Positions 1-8,722 of a stretch of 64,000 nt of DNA are shown piece after piece (the stretch's first letter is position 1; each line of letters opens with the position of its first letter). The notes beneath the pieces were generated by a model. That model was given only the letters and a program-made list of their open reading frames with translations, was not told the origin of the DNA and searched no databases. The stretch comes from Hydractinia symbiolongicarpus (lineage: Eukaryota; Cnidaria; Hydrozoa; Anthoathecata; Hydractiniidae): contig NC_079887.1 in assembly GCF_029227915.1 (NCBI RefSeq), positions 18,661,650 through 18,725,649 of the forward strand. Direction: 5' to 3'. The position numbers and the translations under genes are program-made.

Positions 1-6
1 ATGCGC

Positions 7-33
7 AATAGCATATGTAGTATATATGCTATT
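7..33. repeat. Hairpin in Polinton terminal region
   Basis: Perfect 10-bp inverted repeat (AATAGCATAT at 7-16, its complement at 24-33) around a 7-base loop. It lies in the segment shared with the front of the second Polinton, where the copy is shorter and the stem is not kept. Confidence 0.6.
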
Positions 34-88
34 ATACAGAATATGAGTAAAAATTATCATGTCCTCTCTGAATTATTCCAAAATAAAT

Positions 89-337
89 ATGGATATTTAT
101 CAGGAGCTCAATATCAGAGACACTGAGCGCTACCCCTGATATCTCTGTTCTATTCCAGATCACTGCAAAACAAAAGACATGTGCATCAAGGCTACTACGA
201 AGGATCCATGGTTGCTCAAGTATGTCCCCAACCATTTCAAGACCTTAGAAGTGTGTATCAGAGCCGTTGAACGCAATCCCTTGATGTTCGAGTATGTTCC
301 AAATCGTTTCAGAGCCATGGTTACCCGAAGCCTTTAA
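89..337 (+). pseudogene. DUF4116 repeat protein, one internal stop
   Basis: An 83-codon frame from the ATG at 89 with one TGA at 137-139. After the stop it shows the repeated DUF4116 pattern: a Cys/Ala-Val motif, a Pro-Trp-Leu-Leu or Pro-Leu-Met-Phe stretch, then Tyr-Val-Pro-Asn-(His/Arg)-Phe, about twice in 52 residues. DUF4116 repeats are common in giant-virus and protist proteins and have no assigned biochemical role. The gene is much shorter than most DUF4116 proteins, so it is either a small Polinton accessory gene or a truncated piece. An ATG at 179 could start a shorter product. Function unknown. Confidence 0.55.
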
Positions 338-343
338 AAATAA

Positions 344-505
344 ATGACTGAGTATTGTGATGAATGTGGAATTGATCTCGATAAATATGATAGATGCAAG
401 TGTGGACGGAGGTTAATTATATGCGGGAAAATGCTGTGTTGGCAGAATTACATGATGTTTATCACGTACAATGGTGGGTGCTGTCCTTGTAAAAACCCTA
501 GTTAG
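344..505 (+). CDS. Small Cys-rich putative zinc-binding protein
   Basis: Intact 53-residue frame starting six bases after the DUF4116 frame ends. It holds nine cysteines in CxxC, CxC, single and CCxxC groupings (residues 5, 8, 18, 20, 27, 32, 46, 47, 49), the look of a compact zinc finger or treble-clef fold. Too short for most gene callers. The close spacing suggests joint expression with its neighbours in the element. I do not recognise a specific family. Confidence 0.45.
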   Translation: MTEYCDECGIDLDKYDRCKCGRRLIICGKMLCWQNYMMFITYNGGCCPCKNPS

Positions 506-811
506 AGTCTAAATTTCATAAATAAACGGGATGTTAAATTTTATGGAAATGATATTGAAACAACGGCTTTTTATATAAACCTAGCTGCATTTAACATCTT
601 TGATATAAAGATCGAAAACATTGTACTTAGCGATCCAATACAAGCCAATAAAGTCAAGGATGCTAGATTTGTGATTGGTCATAAAAATGATAATAGAATT
701 ACCGCCCTACTAATCAGAACACCAGGGGGGGGGCTATATAGCAAGGGAGCATCCCGCTATGATGATAGTTCCTCACTTACAATGTCATTTAACTTACGGA
801 AGCATCCATAA
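506..811 (+). pseudogene. Truncated ssDNA-binding-like Polinton protein
   Basis: A 101-codon open frame without an early ATG, running through a run of nine G (725-733) without losing frame. The C-terminal part carries the pattern Ile-Arg-Thr-Pro, then Tyr-Ser-x-Gly-x-x-(x)-Tyr-Asp, then Met-Ser-Phe, which I associate with single-stranded-DNA-binding proteins of large DNA viruses and Polintons (from memory, not checked). The frame is cut off just after this motif, where it meets the opposing gene whose stop is at 794. It is probably the N-terminal third of the original protein, with its start codon lost. Confidence 0.35.
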
Positions 812-1468
812 TGGCTTCAGAAATACCAAGGTAGCGCTTACATACTGAGCATACTGCAAGTTTTTTAACAGTTCTGCTCTGGCCTCCTGTCTTCCCTGTG
901 CCAACAATTCCGCGCGCTCGTTATCGTTGATCATTGTCACAGCCTTCTTAGTCCTCTGACGTATCTGCTCCTTTAGCACCATATATTTTTGCTTCCCCTG
1001 CATAATAAGGCTAAACTCATAATCGGATATCACACCATTTTCGATAGCCCTGCTAATGAGATCAACTATACTACTAAGCTTAGTCTCTGCCAATAATCTT
1101 ATTGATTCATGCTTCTTGGATTTTGCATCCAGCTTTTTCGCAGCGTTCCTTAAACCTGCCTGACCAAGTCCTACGGCTATTGCGATGCCTCCCACGGCCA
1201 CGCTCAGGGGAGCTCCCAATCCTGATAATAATGCTCCAATACCGACACTTGAGGTTATCACGGAGATACTCAACAATCCGTGATCGCAAAATCTAATCCA
1301 TGTTCCATGCATTTTAAACTTTTTAGTGAGGTTATACCGATCTTTAATCTCACCCCGGAAGAAAGCCTCGATCTCTTCAATCTTTTTTAACCTGTATGTC
1401 TGCCCCTCATTTTCTTTATCAGGTGCACTCGGTGGTAAGCTCGGATATAATTTCATGATATCAGTCAT
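794..1468 (-). CDS. Polinton membrane protein, intact
   Basis: 224 residues, the best-preserved gene of this element. Residues 1-55 are charged and helical. A long hydrophobic stretch at roughly 66-105, rich in Gly, Ala, Ile and Ser, probably forms two membrane helices, and the C-terminal half (110-210) is highly charged and probably coiled-coil. Similar proteins recur in cnidarian Polintons (family knowledge); their function is not established. A role in virion or host membrane handling would be a guess. It starts one base after the neighbouring capsid-like gene ends, the tight packing typical of these elements. Confidence 0.6.
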   Translation of the reverse strand: MTDIMKLYPSLPPSAPDKENEGQTYRLKKIEEIEAFFRGEIKDRYNLTKKFKMHGTWIRFCDHGLLSISVITSSVGIGALLSGLGAPLSVAVGGIAIAVGLGQAGLRNAAKKLDAKSKKHESIRLLAETKLSSIVDLISRAIENGVISDYEFSLIMQGKQKYMVLKEQIRQRTKKAVTMINDNERAELLAQGRQEARAELLKNLQYAQYVSATLVFLKPLWMLP

Positions 1469-2120
1469 TTATTCTATAAGCAAATGCAATTTTATTGACG
1501 CGAGAGGGTTCTTTTCATCTTGATATTCATTTATGAGCATGAAATCTAACCTATCTGTTGAACCCTTAATGGGGAGGTAAACAGGGTTATTAAAATTCCA
1601 GGTAAGCATATCCCCCCAAGCAGTAAGCTCTTTGATAGGGAGTATTGCTATTATATTGGATTTCTTACCATTTAAAAGACAGTAATCTTTATCTATCTGG
1701 GGGCATACGATTCTCAGCCTCTGATGAATGTCAGTATTGTACTTGCTGTCGTAGTCACCTGCTGAAAATAGTACTTTGTTATTAAAAGCATACCCCATAA
1801 GGTCCTGCAGCGGTTGATCAATTATCACAACATACCCTTTATTAACTCTAATCCTACTCACGCCGGTCCTGAGTACAAATAGCTCTATCCTATCCCCTGC
1901 TTGGTTTTTGACAATAGCCGAGAGATCCTCGATTCTATACAAGCCCAGCTTCCAATGGCCCTACATTAAACGTCCCGTCACTCATCTCGGCACTTGCTTT
2001 ATAGATATTGAATTCACTCTTTTTATAAAGATTCACCCACCTGGGGCGGATACTAATTTTTTTAGCGCTATTCTGGTGCCTTCACTCAGATATTCATCAA
2101 ATATCGTGGGATTCGAAATG
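1469..2120 (-). pseudogene. Capsid-like (penton/minor capsid?) protein, broken
   Basis: An open frame of 157 codons (1469-1942) is preceded upstream (1943-2120) by similar-looking coding sequence in two other frames, so at least two frameshifts and a stop break the gene near 1940 and 2030. The protein is beta-rich, with no membrane segments, and ends in an alternating hydrophobic Leu-Asp-Phe and Ile-Lys-Leu-His-Leu-Leu pattern that fits a jelly-roll strand. Position next to the packaging ATPase and length suggest the minor capsid (penton) protein. That assignment is inference and needs structure prediction. Confidence 0.4.
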
Positions 2121-2269
2121 TCGGTTATATATCACTGTTTTAAGAAACAATGAACATATATTCATATAATTCAAGAGCAAAATATACTCCTAACCATGGG
2201 AAATACCTGCAGCAGCTAAGAGGTAAAAATCTCACGGTACAAGATATAGTAATAGACGCGAAGGGCTCG

Positions 2270-2596
2270 TCATTTTCGACGTTTATCGAGGCCTTCATCG
2301 GCTATGACGTCATCAATCACAAACAAGTTCTCCTCCCCTGGCAGCAACGAGGATAATTTCGCTATCCATTCAAACAGCTCATTTCCTGGGTCTATCAGAA
2401 ATACATAGGGGTCCTTCCATAGCGATGCCCTATCAAAATAGGTGGCATTCCACCGTATAGTTGGGCACAAAATGACAATATTCTGGAACTGTTTCCGGTA
2501 CTCATTTTCCAACAGGTCCAGGACGCGCTGTGTCTTACCACAGCCTGTAGGACCTGTGAAATTTGCCGTGTGTGGATTTCTTACGACATCCAACAT
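2270..2596 (-). pseudogene. FtsK/HerA-type DNA-packaging ATPase, truncated
   Basis: 108 residues with a Walker A motif (GPTGCGKT, about residues 16-23) and a Walker B motif (LFVIDD, about residues 91-96). This is the N-terminal half of the A32-like packaging ATPase used by Polintons and related viruses to fill capsids with DNA. The full protein is about 200 residues or more. Here the frame stops just after Asp-Lys-Arg-Arg, at the point where the better-preserved copy at 55860-56240 goes on. The 2150-2270 sequence after the stop has no ATPase similarity in any frame, so the gene is truncated rather than frameshifted. Confidence 0.75.
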
Positions 2597-2602
2597 TTTA
2601 TT

Positions 2603-3076
2603 TTAATAGTTGCTCCACTTCCTGTCGTGAAATTTGGGGTACAGGACCGCAAATGCCCCGCAAATCCATTTACCCCCATGGTTGTTTTCCAGGAACCCCC
2701 GACAAGCGGGGCATAGCTTGGTCCCTCGAGCCTTGTATTGCGGGGGTAGTGGAGTATATCTTAATATCTTTTGTAGGCACCGCAGTGCATTGCGATACCT
2801 CTCAACGAGCCTTGCCTTCTCCGGGCTATTCCCGATGAGTTCGGTAACCCGGGGTATAATGTTATATGTGAGTAGGTCATAGAGAATCAGGTAATTCTCA
2901 TTCTGTTTAAACCCTCTAATTTCCATATCAATAGCAAGCGGGTCCATTTCAACGTCCTCGATGTCCTTCTTTTTAACATTCCGCCTCTCCTTCACTTTGG
3001 CCAGGCAAACCATGAAACTTTTCGTTAGACTATTCCTCCTAATTTTGAACCTGTCTGGGGGAAGCAGTTTTTGCAT
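2603..3076 (-). CDS. Polinton protein with C-terminal zinc ribbon
   Basis: 157 residues, uninterrupted. The N-terminus is basic, the middle (about 45-110) is helical, and the C-terminus has CPAC, then about 15 residues later Trp-Ile-Cys-Gly, a possible but incomplete zinc ribbon. It lies six bases upstream of the ATPase start, suggesting one transcript. I do not recognise the family. A DNA-binding or transcription-factor role is plausible from the zinc-ribbon-like motif but is not shown. Confidence 0.5.
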   Translation of the reverse strand: MQKLLPPDRFKIRRNSLTKSFMVCLAKVKERRNVKKKDIEDVEMDPLAIDMEIRGFKQNENYLILYDLLTYNIIPRVTELIGNSPEKARLVERYRNALRCLQKILRYTPLPPQYKARGTKLCPACRGFLENNHGGKWICGAFAVLYPKFHDRKWSNY

Positions 3077-3159
3077 GCCCTACTACGTCTGATGTCCATT
3101 TAGTATTGCGGTACCAGCACTTGGTTCCTTCCATAACTCGTGTTTGTCCCTAAGTTTTA

Positions 3160-3865
3160 CCGGATGCCCTATTTCGGGTCTATTCCGAGACATATCGGCT
3201 ACCCTTGGCTATATTTTCGCTTGCCTACATAGGTTGCGTATTGGTGTAGTGTAGTCTTTTCGCTACCTCATCAAGCGGCGGGGCATCACCATTTTCCCTA
3301 TATTTAATCGGTGATCTATATGCCACTCTCCATAATTATCCCATGCCATCCCATCGGAAAACTGGGCTTCAGTATGGGGCCGAAGCGTAGCCATGTCGCA
3401 ACCAAGATATTCCTGGGAGCTGAGCTCCTTGTTTCCTTTTAGAGCCTTGTGGGTTCGACATCGTACAACGGAAGCGATATGTCCGTGGGGGTTGCAAATG
3501 GGGCATATTGCTCTATGTTTTTCATGGTGGCAAAACTGAGTTCCCTTGCAGTCTTTGCAATAGGCCCTCTGCCTTTGATAATGGCAAATCTGTCTACTTT
3601 TGCACTCTTTACAATAGGCTCTCAATCTTTGATGATGGCAAATTTCACTTCCCCCGCATTCTATACATTGGAGTCTCTGTCTTTGATGGGAGCACTTTGT
3701 ACGCTCCTTTGACGCCTTGCTAGCATCGAGGCACTTGATGCACATTCGTGTTATTTGACCGCTACGCCTTATCCTGAAACTGTCCAAGGATAAAAAGTGT
3801 TTACATTTTGAACACTTACATTTTCCATCCATGCTGACTCGTTTTTGACCTAGGAGGACAAACAC
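3160..3865 (-). pseudogene. HNH endonuclease with Cys/His zinc repeats, frameshifted
   Basis: The 200-residue frame (3263-3865) has an N-terminal CxxC...CxxC zinc module followed by about five copies of a short repeat of the form CxHxxxRxxCxxC (residues 58-130). It then has the nuclease core Trp-His-Ile-Asp-His near the end. This Cys/His repeat plus HNH layout is known in proteins of giant viruses and algae. The frame slips right after the Ile-Asp-His motif. The rest of the HNH domain, including the His-Tyr-Thr-Asn segment, continues in another frame to about 3180 and has a TAG inside. A second decayed copy lies at 56665-56900. The role is probably DNA cleavage during element replication or integration. 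Confidence 0.7.
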
Positions 3866-3874
3866 GAGTTGTGG

Positions 3875-4093
3875 TCACTTATTTCGACTTGGGGACATAC
3901 TTGCGGGTAACCACCCTTTAGAGACGACCATCTCGCCGCTCGCCCGGCCTGCTGCAAAATAGGCCATCGTTTTGAGAACGTCGTTGGTGTCCATCTTGGT
4001 AGAGGGCCTTGTTATGCCCAACAATTTCTTGCCTGCCATGGCATAGGCAAAGGTGAAACTAAGGTCCACAACTGTTTCGTACAACAAATCCAA
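3875..4093 (-). CDS. Small Polinton membrane-associated protein
   Basis: 72 residues with two moderately hydrophobic segments (about 11-28 and 42-53) and a central Gly-Lys-Lys-Leu-Leu-Gly...Arg-Pro-x-x-Lys-Met motif. Two further copies in this window share the pattern Lys-Met-(x)n...Gly-Trp: 55360-55574 (plus) and 56963-57155 (minus). Three copies with conserved features argue that it is a real gene, though none of the proteins is assigned a function. Placed ten bases upstream of the HNH gene. Confidence 0.5.
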   Translation of the reverse strand: MDLLYETVVDLSFTFAYAMAGKKLLGITRPSTKMDTNDVLKTMAYFAAGRASGEMVVSKGWLPASMSPSRNK

Positions 4094-4100
4094 AATTCAA

Positions 4101-6315
4101 TGCATCTTAAAGATGTCAATTTGAGGCCGAGTTTTGCCTTATGTCCCCTGAGGCTCCGGTGAGGGGTTTTGGGGTTTGTTTTTACCCCTGCCTAATTTGT
4201 ACCAGACGTAAAATCGGATAGGCGTAATACATTTTTCCAAAAAACTTTACTGCAACTTCGGTTTAATAAAAACAGCGGAAACACTTTTTTTCCTGCCGTA
4301 AATGACCGTGTGTTACCCTGCATGACAATAGGATAAGAAATTCTTATTTCCAACTAAATAAACAAAACTTCAAAATAATAGCAATTAATTAGGCTACTGG
4401 ACTTAAGCTTGATATCCTGCGTTGGTGTAAAAGTTCAGGTCATAAATTAGAAAATGCTAAAAAGGTTAAACAGAAACAGAATGGTGTCCGACAGAAGAAG
4501 AAGAAGGGATATAGTTGGCTGAAACTAATGTTTACAAATAAAAGGAAAACAGCATTGTCAAATTAATTTTAATTCATTATTATTTCGGCAATCGGAGACA
4601 AGGAAGTTAAGACTGAGAGAGTCGCTAGTTCAGACACTCGGTTCTCGTGTTTGGGGTTCACGAGTTTAAACGTCCCCGATTTGTCTCCATCATGAAAAAA
4701 ACAGAACACACGCACATGATTATAAAATGATTAAGGTAAGTAAAAATACGCTGAAGTTTTTTCTTAACACGATGCGGGTTATGCAAAGGTGCGGGTAAGT
4801 AAAACACATCGATTGAAATTTTATGCGGGTTATACGAAGGTGCGGGCTATCTGATAGCATTTAGTTTATAACTCCCTAAAAAAGCTGAGCTGCAGGTTAT
4901 ACGATGTGCGGGTTATATACCGGAAAATACGGTAGCACGAATTTCGGGAGAAATTTTAACTCGATGGGTATATTTCGAATGAAAAATTCCGTGGCTTTCA
5001 CTTTCTGGTTGTTCGTGAAAATTTTTCTTTAAATAGAAGAAAAAATTGAGCTTAAAAAGCCATTATTTTAGCGGTTGAATAATAATCTTTTCTTCCTAAA
5101 TATAACATGGCGACCAACTGTGAAAAAAGATTTATCTTCATAAAGTACTTTAAATCAAGCTTTTGCTTGGCAAAGAAAAAACCCCAAATTTATCCATACA
5201 CCATATAAATACACCATTTATAACAACAAAACAATGTTCTCCCTTTCTGTACTTACAAACAAATGAAAATATAATGAAAAAGTTAACAATGGAGGAGAAT
5301 ATTGTTTTGTATAAAACCTTTTAATCATTACGTCACAATAAAATGAACTTTGCATTTGAGTGACAGAAAGTCGAGCTATAGCAGGAATAATAACACTGAC
5401 GTCCTTCAAATATCACGAATATAATTTAAATAATAAAGACCTCTCAAGTAAAAAGAGAAAAACATATAAAACTCATATATATAAAACTTGGCATGTACAT
5501 GGAACACTAAGAAATTTGCAGATGCAAAAGTTTTATCTGTATTATTTGTCTTCCATGAACTCTGAAAAAAATTTAGATAAATGTTTTACTAAGAACAAAC
5601 CAATACCAGATATAAATTATTTAGGGTTCAAAATTTTCTACAAAATATATAACACATGCCCAGTACAGTGTGTAAACACTATAGGCGTGAAAAATCTAGT
5701 TGCATGATTATCAATTTTAGGTTAAAATATCCAATGGCTTTAGATAACATCTAACAAAAAAACATTTAGCAAGACTGAAACATCTCCTGGTATTGTTGAT
5801 GGAACAAAATTATTCAATAATGGTTTCAAGTTTTAAAAGTCCATTTAGAAAAGGAAAAATAAAAAAATTCAAGAAATAACACAAAAACGTAAAGTTTGTA
5901 CAAAATACTTTTGGAAGATCACAAAAAGATCGGTAAACTAAAATGTGGTTTATATATCCATATTTATATGAACTCTATTCTAACACGTCTGTCAAGAAAT
6001 AAACATTCAAAAGTCTGAAACTACGCCAAGTAATCACATATTTCATATGCACACAAAAATATGTATATATATATGTAATTTATAGGGTTACATCAAAAAA
6101 CTGATGTGATATAATACTAACTTAATCTGACATCTGATGGTAAATTTGAATCTGATGGTAAATATCCACTCTATTAACATATGTACAATAACAAAAATAA
6201 ATAAGAGAAAGAGGATGAAATTCCCTTTTAAAAAAATTGGAAGAACTGATATTGCAATGTTATTTTTTTAAAAAGACATGCCTTGAAAACAAACACCACA
6301 GCCACACACGATTAT
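4101..6315. other. Non-coding; MITE-like end at 4740-4936
   Basis: No gene recognised. At 4740-4936 the motif GCGGGTTAT recurs four times beside GGTGCGGG, and the segment ends in ACCGGAAAATACGGTA, which looks like one end of a small inverted-repeat element; no opposite end is visible. At 4594-4601 and 4681-4688 an 8-bp perfect inverted repeat encloses a smaller hairpin (CTCGTG/CACGAG). The rest is A+T-rich and probably includes the 3' UTR of the Yippee-like gene. Confidence 0.5.
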
Positions 6316-7569
6316 TTATTCCCATCCATTTTCTTTCAACATATGAGCCATTTCAATGATAAATTTTCCTTCTTTATACTTTTGGCTACTTTCAAATGCA
6401 TGTTCCTAAATGGAATAAATTTTATAAGTTTTATTTATGGCAAGATAAAAAATAAATTTGAGATTTATAAGTCTCTTGGATGCAATTACAAATACATTAT
6501 TTGAAAATAATGTTTCATTCTCCATCAGCTATGTAGGTTTTCTTATACAGCTGGGGATATTTTTGCACTTGTCAAACTGGATTATAGTTTGCTTTAATTG
6601 CTTAATGAACCCCCCATAACAGTAAAATAATTGGTTTATGTAAGCATCCACATTAAAATAAAACTGTCTTGCTACAGAGAATAACTAACTCATGTAAATC
6701 ACTTCTTTTAGTGGTTCACTAATCAATAATGATTTGTTTATTGAATTACATCCGTCAGGAAAGTTTAGTGATTAACTTTGTCTTTTGTCAGGAAAAGAGA
6801 AGAAAAAACCTTGTCCTTGAGTTTTGAATAAAAAAGAAACTTACATATTTCCAGCCCAGTGTAGTTTTGCAGTTTTCGCAGTAAATATCAGCAACTGCAT
6901 GTAAGCCAGTTAACAAAATTCTTTCTTCAGCTGGTCCACATCCTACATTTAATCTAAAAATATGAAAATAACATGATAAAAAGAGTTTTTGTTGTTGGAA
7001 AATAAAATATTTCTTAACAAAAGAAAACAAAACTTACACAGAATTGAACAAATAAGCTCTTCCTTGACTCCCCTGAAAAGACTAAAGCAAAAAAACAGCT
7101 ACAGATGACAACACAACTAATCATTGTAATGTCATCTGACTCAAGTATAATGCAAGTTATTGTTGTAGATACATAATATTACAGCTACAGACTTTTTTAA
7201 GATTTAAGAAAGTACTAAAATAGTCCAACTTTAGCTTGCATTTACTGTTCACCAGGTGGTTCTATAGTCAAGTCAAAAATATTTTATCCTTCGATAAAAA
7301 TAAGTATTTTTATCGAAGGATAAAATATTTTTGACTTGTAGTACTAGCTATATAAAAGGGCAAACATAAACAAAGTGCTGGAGAAATATAATAACATAGC
7401 ATTGGTAGAGTATATAGATATATAAAATTTAGGACCTTCTCGCTATAGCTAGCTATATAGCTACCTTTGAAATCAGGTCATCGTGGCTAGCTAAGTGAGC
7501 TCGACAATGTACACAACTGTATTTACGATACGCCGTTGTAGGAAGGTATGCTCGAAACGTTTTCCCCAT
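6316..7569 (-). CDS. YPEL: Yippee-like protein, four coding exons
   Basis: Four exons join in phase to 115 codons plus a stop: 7465-7569, 7038-7081, 6845-6953 and 6316-6405 (reading down the minus strand). Every intron has GT-AG ends (donors GTAGCT, GTAAGT, GTAAGT). The protein has the exact Yippee zinc signature C-x2-C-x52-C-x2-C (Cys 19, 22, 75, 78) and the near-invariant family segments around CGPAEER and [13 protein letters not shown]. It matches the YPEL1-4 branch better than YPEL5. Yippee proteins are small conserved nuclear or centrosomal proteins of uncertain biochemical role. The N-terminus is about five residues shorter than vertebrate YPEL1-4. This is the only clearly intact host gene in the window. 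Confidence 0.95.
7269..7338. repeat. Perfect 33-bp hairpin in Yippee-like intron 1
   Basis: Left arm 7269-7301 and right arm 7306-7338 are perfect reverse complements with a four-base loop (AAGT). It lies in the first intron (7082-7464) of the Yippee-like gene and would fold into a stable stem in the transcript of either strand. No target-site duplication was identified. Confidence 0.85.
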
Positions 7570-7879
7570 GTTTGCGAATATATGATTCAATGCCTTCAAA
7601 CAGCTTGGTTTTAGATCAATTTCCGTTTCTATCCTATCTTTTGTTTGCCTTATCCTTTTCTGTCACATGAAAAAATATATCCACGCTATATCCAATGTTT
7701 TCAGTTAGCTTCTATGGACCGGAAAACTCTAATAACAAGTGCCGGGTCGGAGGTTCATAAAAAACAATATTTTGGACGAGTTTTCGCGAGTTGTTCCGAA
7801 TATCTAAACAAACTATGCCCGTACGGCTTGAATACCCACGCGGAATGGAATAAAACACTTTCGTTCGTTTTTGTTTTTT

Positions 7880-8515
7880 TTTCTTATGAGATAAGATAAA
7901 TTTACAACAAACACTTTTACACATTTTGCAATACCAATTCTTGTTGGTTGGACTTCTTAAAAACGCTGTTTGGTATGTTTTCACACATTCCGTGAAACCA
8001 TTTTTTGCACTTGTCACACTGCGCCATCCTTTCATTTCCAAAAATACCACAACACACGGTTAGCATATGGTTGTTGATAATTTTGTCCATTTCACGCAAA
8101 GTCAACAATTCTTTTTCACTCAGTAACTGGCCCGGGACAACGTCAGTTTTTCCTGTTTTCTGGGGTGAGGTCAAATTAATGACAGGTGGAGATTGAGGCG
8201 GAGTTACAGTATTACAATCTATCACATTGTCGATGAACTCCTCTACAATAAGAAATTTTGATCGATCTATGATAAACGTAACTTTGTTGTGCTTATGTAC
8301 ATGTGGTTTGTGATGTCACGTCGTGTAGGAAAAAATGTTCTGTTTGTTGGTGAAGGAACCATTTTATCACAAAACAACTTGTTTTGAACATATATCTTTA
8401 TGTGTCTTTCCATCTCTTTTACTTGCCTTATTCCTTGACCATCGAGTTCGTGAATTTTCGTTATTATTCTTGAATCGATTTGTTGACTGATACCACCGCG
8501 CTGAAACGATTTCAA
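7880..8515 (-). pseudogene. CaRF (ALS2CR8)-like/PHD finger gene, frameshifted
   Basis: The 8267-8508 part matches the CaRF/ALS2CR8 pattern: Lys-Ile-His-Glu-Leu, then Val-Lys-Glu-Met-x-Arg-His, then Phe-Phe-Pro-Thr...Asn-His-Met. After a frame change near 8255, the 7917-8225 part has a PHD finger: CC, then CDKC, then His-Gly-Met-Cys. Its last CxxC (YCKMCK) lies in a third frame near 7905-7925. CaRF-type proteins bind DNA and PHD fingers read histone tails, so a chromatin role is likely for the original gene. An acceptor-like TTTCAG sits at the 5' edge (about 8508). Two frameshifts suggest a pseudogene or assembly errors. Its 3' end is about 300 bp upstream of the Yippee-like start. Confidence 0.6.
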
Positions 8516-8591
8516 GTTTAATATAATTGCAACAGCGTCCTTAGTGTATTTATACGTTACATTATATTATATTGACAATACCTCCCCTTAC

Positions 8592-8722
8592 AAATGGTCT
8601 GCGTGGCAATCTAATATTTTTATCCAAATTTCTCTGTTGGTCTTCACTTGGGATTTATTAGCTGCCCATTCATTTTTCAACTTTTTGGCGCAGTTTTTCT
8701 TCCATTCAGTTAACTTGTCTAT
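8592..8722 (-). CDS. Possible upstream exon of the CaRF/PHD gene
   Basis: A 131-bp open segment bounded by TTATTTAG on its 5' side and GTAAGG on its 3' side. It codes for about 43 charged residues rich in Lys, Trp and Glu, the type of sequence seen before the CaRF motif. The downstream intron would be about 83 bp. The reading phase does not match the next exon by one base, in line with the decay seen downstream. Confidence 0.35.

Larger units (their letters stand above)
1..4100. mobile_element. Polinton/Maverick fragment 1
   Basis: A block of Polinton-type genes: DUF4116, a Cys-rich protein and an ssDNA-binding-like fragment on plus (89-811), then a convergent minus-strand set (membrane protein, capsid-like protein, packaging ATPase, zinc-ribbon protein, HNH nuclease, small membrane protein). 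The first 50 bases resemble 50359-50402 at the front of the second Polinton, so the window opens inside or beside a terminal repeat. No polymerase, integrase, protease or major capsid gene is visible, so this is a deletion derivative. The right border near 4100 is where gene similarity stops; I found no matching terminal repeat there. Confidence 0.75.

Noticed and set aside
5360-5707. 115-codon frame rich in Lys, Tyr and Asn
   Set aside because: Low complexity in A+T-rich DNA downstream of the Yippee-like gene; no motif or splice context.
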